A stretch of 6,849 nt of DNA from an uncultured Mollicutes bacterium. Lineage in GTDB: Bacteria; Bacillota_I; Bacilli_A; MAG-NZ. The position numbers were made by a program, and so were the translations under genes. This document shows positions 5,841 to 6,849 of the stretch, one piece after another (the stretch's first letter is position 1; every line of letters begins with the position of its first letter). Below the pieces are notes generated by a model, which was not told the origin of the DNA, did not search any database, and saw only the letters and a list, made by a program, of their open reading frames with translations. The stretch lies in the NCBI GenBank assembly GCA_913064935.1, contig CAJYBF010000052.1, positions 1 through 6,849 of the forward strand, written 5' to 3'.

Positions 5841-5861
5841 AAAAGTTAAAGTGGTGATTTA

Positions 5862-6849
5862 ATGAGCATATTTAAGAATAAGAGCCAAGATAATCCTACA
5901 AAAGATATCGACTACAGTAAGCTCCAATTGCATAAGAACCTAAAGAAAAATCTAAAGGAAATCCCTGAAATACTAGGAAATTCATCGGATATCGTGATTA
6001 GGGAATTTAGATTAAGCAATGATCCTTATACACAAGTAGCTATCATTTATCTAGATGGAATGACTGATAAACGGCTTATAAATGACGACATTATAAAACC
6101 TATTATGTTGGGCTTTTTAAATGTTAACAGCGAGGATTTAAAAGGTCCCAAGAGGACATTTGAGATTATAAAGGAGTTAGGAATTTCTTCTGGAGAGATT
6201 AAAGATTGTGACAATTTTCAGAAACTTCTAGATTCGATATTTTGTGGAGATACTATTCTATTAATCGATGGATCAAGACTTGGTTTGACAATAGGATCCA
6301 AGGGCTGGGAAAACAGAGGCGTAACTCTAGCTGATAGTGAACCATCTACTTATGGTCCTCAAGAAAGTTTTACAGAAACACTTAGAATAAACACTTCATT
6401 ACTTAGGAGAAAAATAAAACACCAAAACCTTAGATTAGAATCTTTTCAAATAGGAAAATACACAAAAACAGAAGTTAATTTGGTATATATAAAAGATATA
6501 GCAAGCGAGGATATTATCACCGAACTTAAAACTAGACTTAACGATATTAAAGCAGAAGGTATCATCGACAGTGCATATATCGAGAGAGCAGTGGACGATA
6601 AAAAACCATTCAAATCATTTCCTACAATTATAAGTACAGAAAAACCTGATTATGTAGCAATTAAATTACTAGAAGGACGAGTAGCAATTATAGTTGATGG
6701 TTCTCCCTTTGCTTTGTTTATGCCAGTATTCTTTACTGACTTATTCAAAACTACACCTGATTATTATCTCAGCTCTGGTATTGAATACTTTACAAGAGGT
6801 CTAAGATATATTGCTTTTTTAATATCTATTTTATTGCCTGGGATATATG
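5862..6849 (+). CDS. Spore germination receptor A subunit (GerA/GerKA family), N-terminal part
   Basis: GerA-type A subunits are inner-membrane components of the receptor that senses amino acids, sugars or nucleosides and triggers spore germination together with B and C subunits. The window holds 329 codons before the right edge; full proteins are about 480-550 residues. The soluble N-terminal region (about 1-285) shows family landmarks: GPQESFTETLRINTSLLRRKI (165-185, the G-P-x-E-x-F-T-E-x-x-R-x-N motif), LRLESFQIGKYTKT (190-203), and KPDYVAIKLLEGRVAIIVDG (261-280) followed by SPFAL. The first membrane helices begin near GLRYIAFLISILLPGIY (313-329). The start ATG at 5862-5864 follows GTGGTGATTTA, a moderate ribosome binding site. 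The N-terminal 35 residues are lysine-rich and lack a signal peptide, as expected. It is divergent from the thiolase; B and C genes would be expected just beyond the right edge. The family call is secure, the germinant unknown. Confidence 0.95.
   Translation, partial: MSIFKNKSQDNPTKDIDYSKLQLHKNLKKNLKEIPEILGNSSDIVIREFRLSNDPYTQVAIIYLDGMTDKRLINDDIIKPIMLGFLNVNSEDLKGPKRTFEIIKELGISSGEIKDCDNFQKLLDSIFCGDTILLIDGSRLGLTIGSKGWENRGVTLADSEPSTYGPQESFTETLRINTSLLRRKIKHQNLRLESFQIGKYTKTEVNLVYIKDIASEDIITELKTRLNDIKAEGIIDSAYIERAVDDKKPFKSFPTIISTEKPDYVAIKLLEGRVAIIVDGSPFALFMPVFFTDLFKTTPDYYLSSGIEYFTRGLRYIAFLISILLPGIY

Noticed and set aside
1..6849. CRISPR array, tRNA, rRNA, phage or defence-system genes
   Set aside because: No regularly spaced repeats, tRNA-like cloverleaf or rRNA segment was recognised, and all sizeable frames belong to metabolic, transport or sporulation families.

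Overview
The window is AT-rich (roughly one third G+C by eye) and reads as chromosomal DNA of a low-GC, endospore-forming Firmicute, most likely an anaerobic clostridial lineage. The evidence is a GerA-type spore germinant-receptor A subunit at the right edge, strong AGGAGG-type ribosome binding sites, and low-GC codon use. The standard code fits, with TAA ending every complete gene.

Layout, left to right. (1) 1-614, minus strand: the N-terminal two thirds or less of a ClC-type chloride channel/transporter, cut by the left edge. (2) 615-829: no gene; an AT-rich leader with one imperfect hairpin and the start signals of the next item. (3) 830-1172, plus strand: a short gene relic broken by two frameshifts, carrying a zinc-finger segment that looks like an ISL3-type transposase N-terminus. 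(4) 1172-1247: two back-to-back hairpin terminators. (5) 1237-2415, minus: a 392-residue 12-TM major facilitator transporter. (6) 2466-2509: a clear terminator. (7) 2528-4316, minus: psuK-psuG, an overlapping two-gene operon for pseudouridine breakdown. (8) 4347-4389: a terminator and a candidate psuK promoter that share bases. (9) 4404-4493, minus: a 30-codon scrap of the C-terminus of an SDR/FabG-like reductase. (10) 4487-5710, minus: a complete acetyl-CoA acetyltransferase (thiolase). (11) 5711-5861: divergent promoter region. (12) 5862-6849, plus: the first 329 codons of a gerAA/gerKA-type gene, cut by the right edge.

How the genes work together. PsuK phosphorylates pseudouridine to pseudouridine 5'-phosphate and PsuG splits that into uracil and ribose 5-phosphate, so the pair salvages modified nucleosides from RNA turnover. 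The MFS gene lies just downstream on the same strand and may supply an uptake or export function, but a strong terminator separates it from psuG, so the link is only positional. The thiolase condenses two acetyl-CoA to acetoacetyl-CoA (or runs in reverse). The reductase scrap beside it suggests that an acetoacetyl-CoA-reducing partner was once encoded there and has been deleted. The germinant receptor is transcribed divergently and starts a separate unit.

I see no convincing new multi-gene system. The most informative unexpected items are the reductase relic joined to the thiolase, a 17-nt in-frame repeat at the thiolase 3' end, the decayed transposase-like gene, and mutually exclusive hairpins downstream of the MFS gene.
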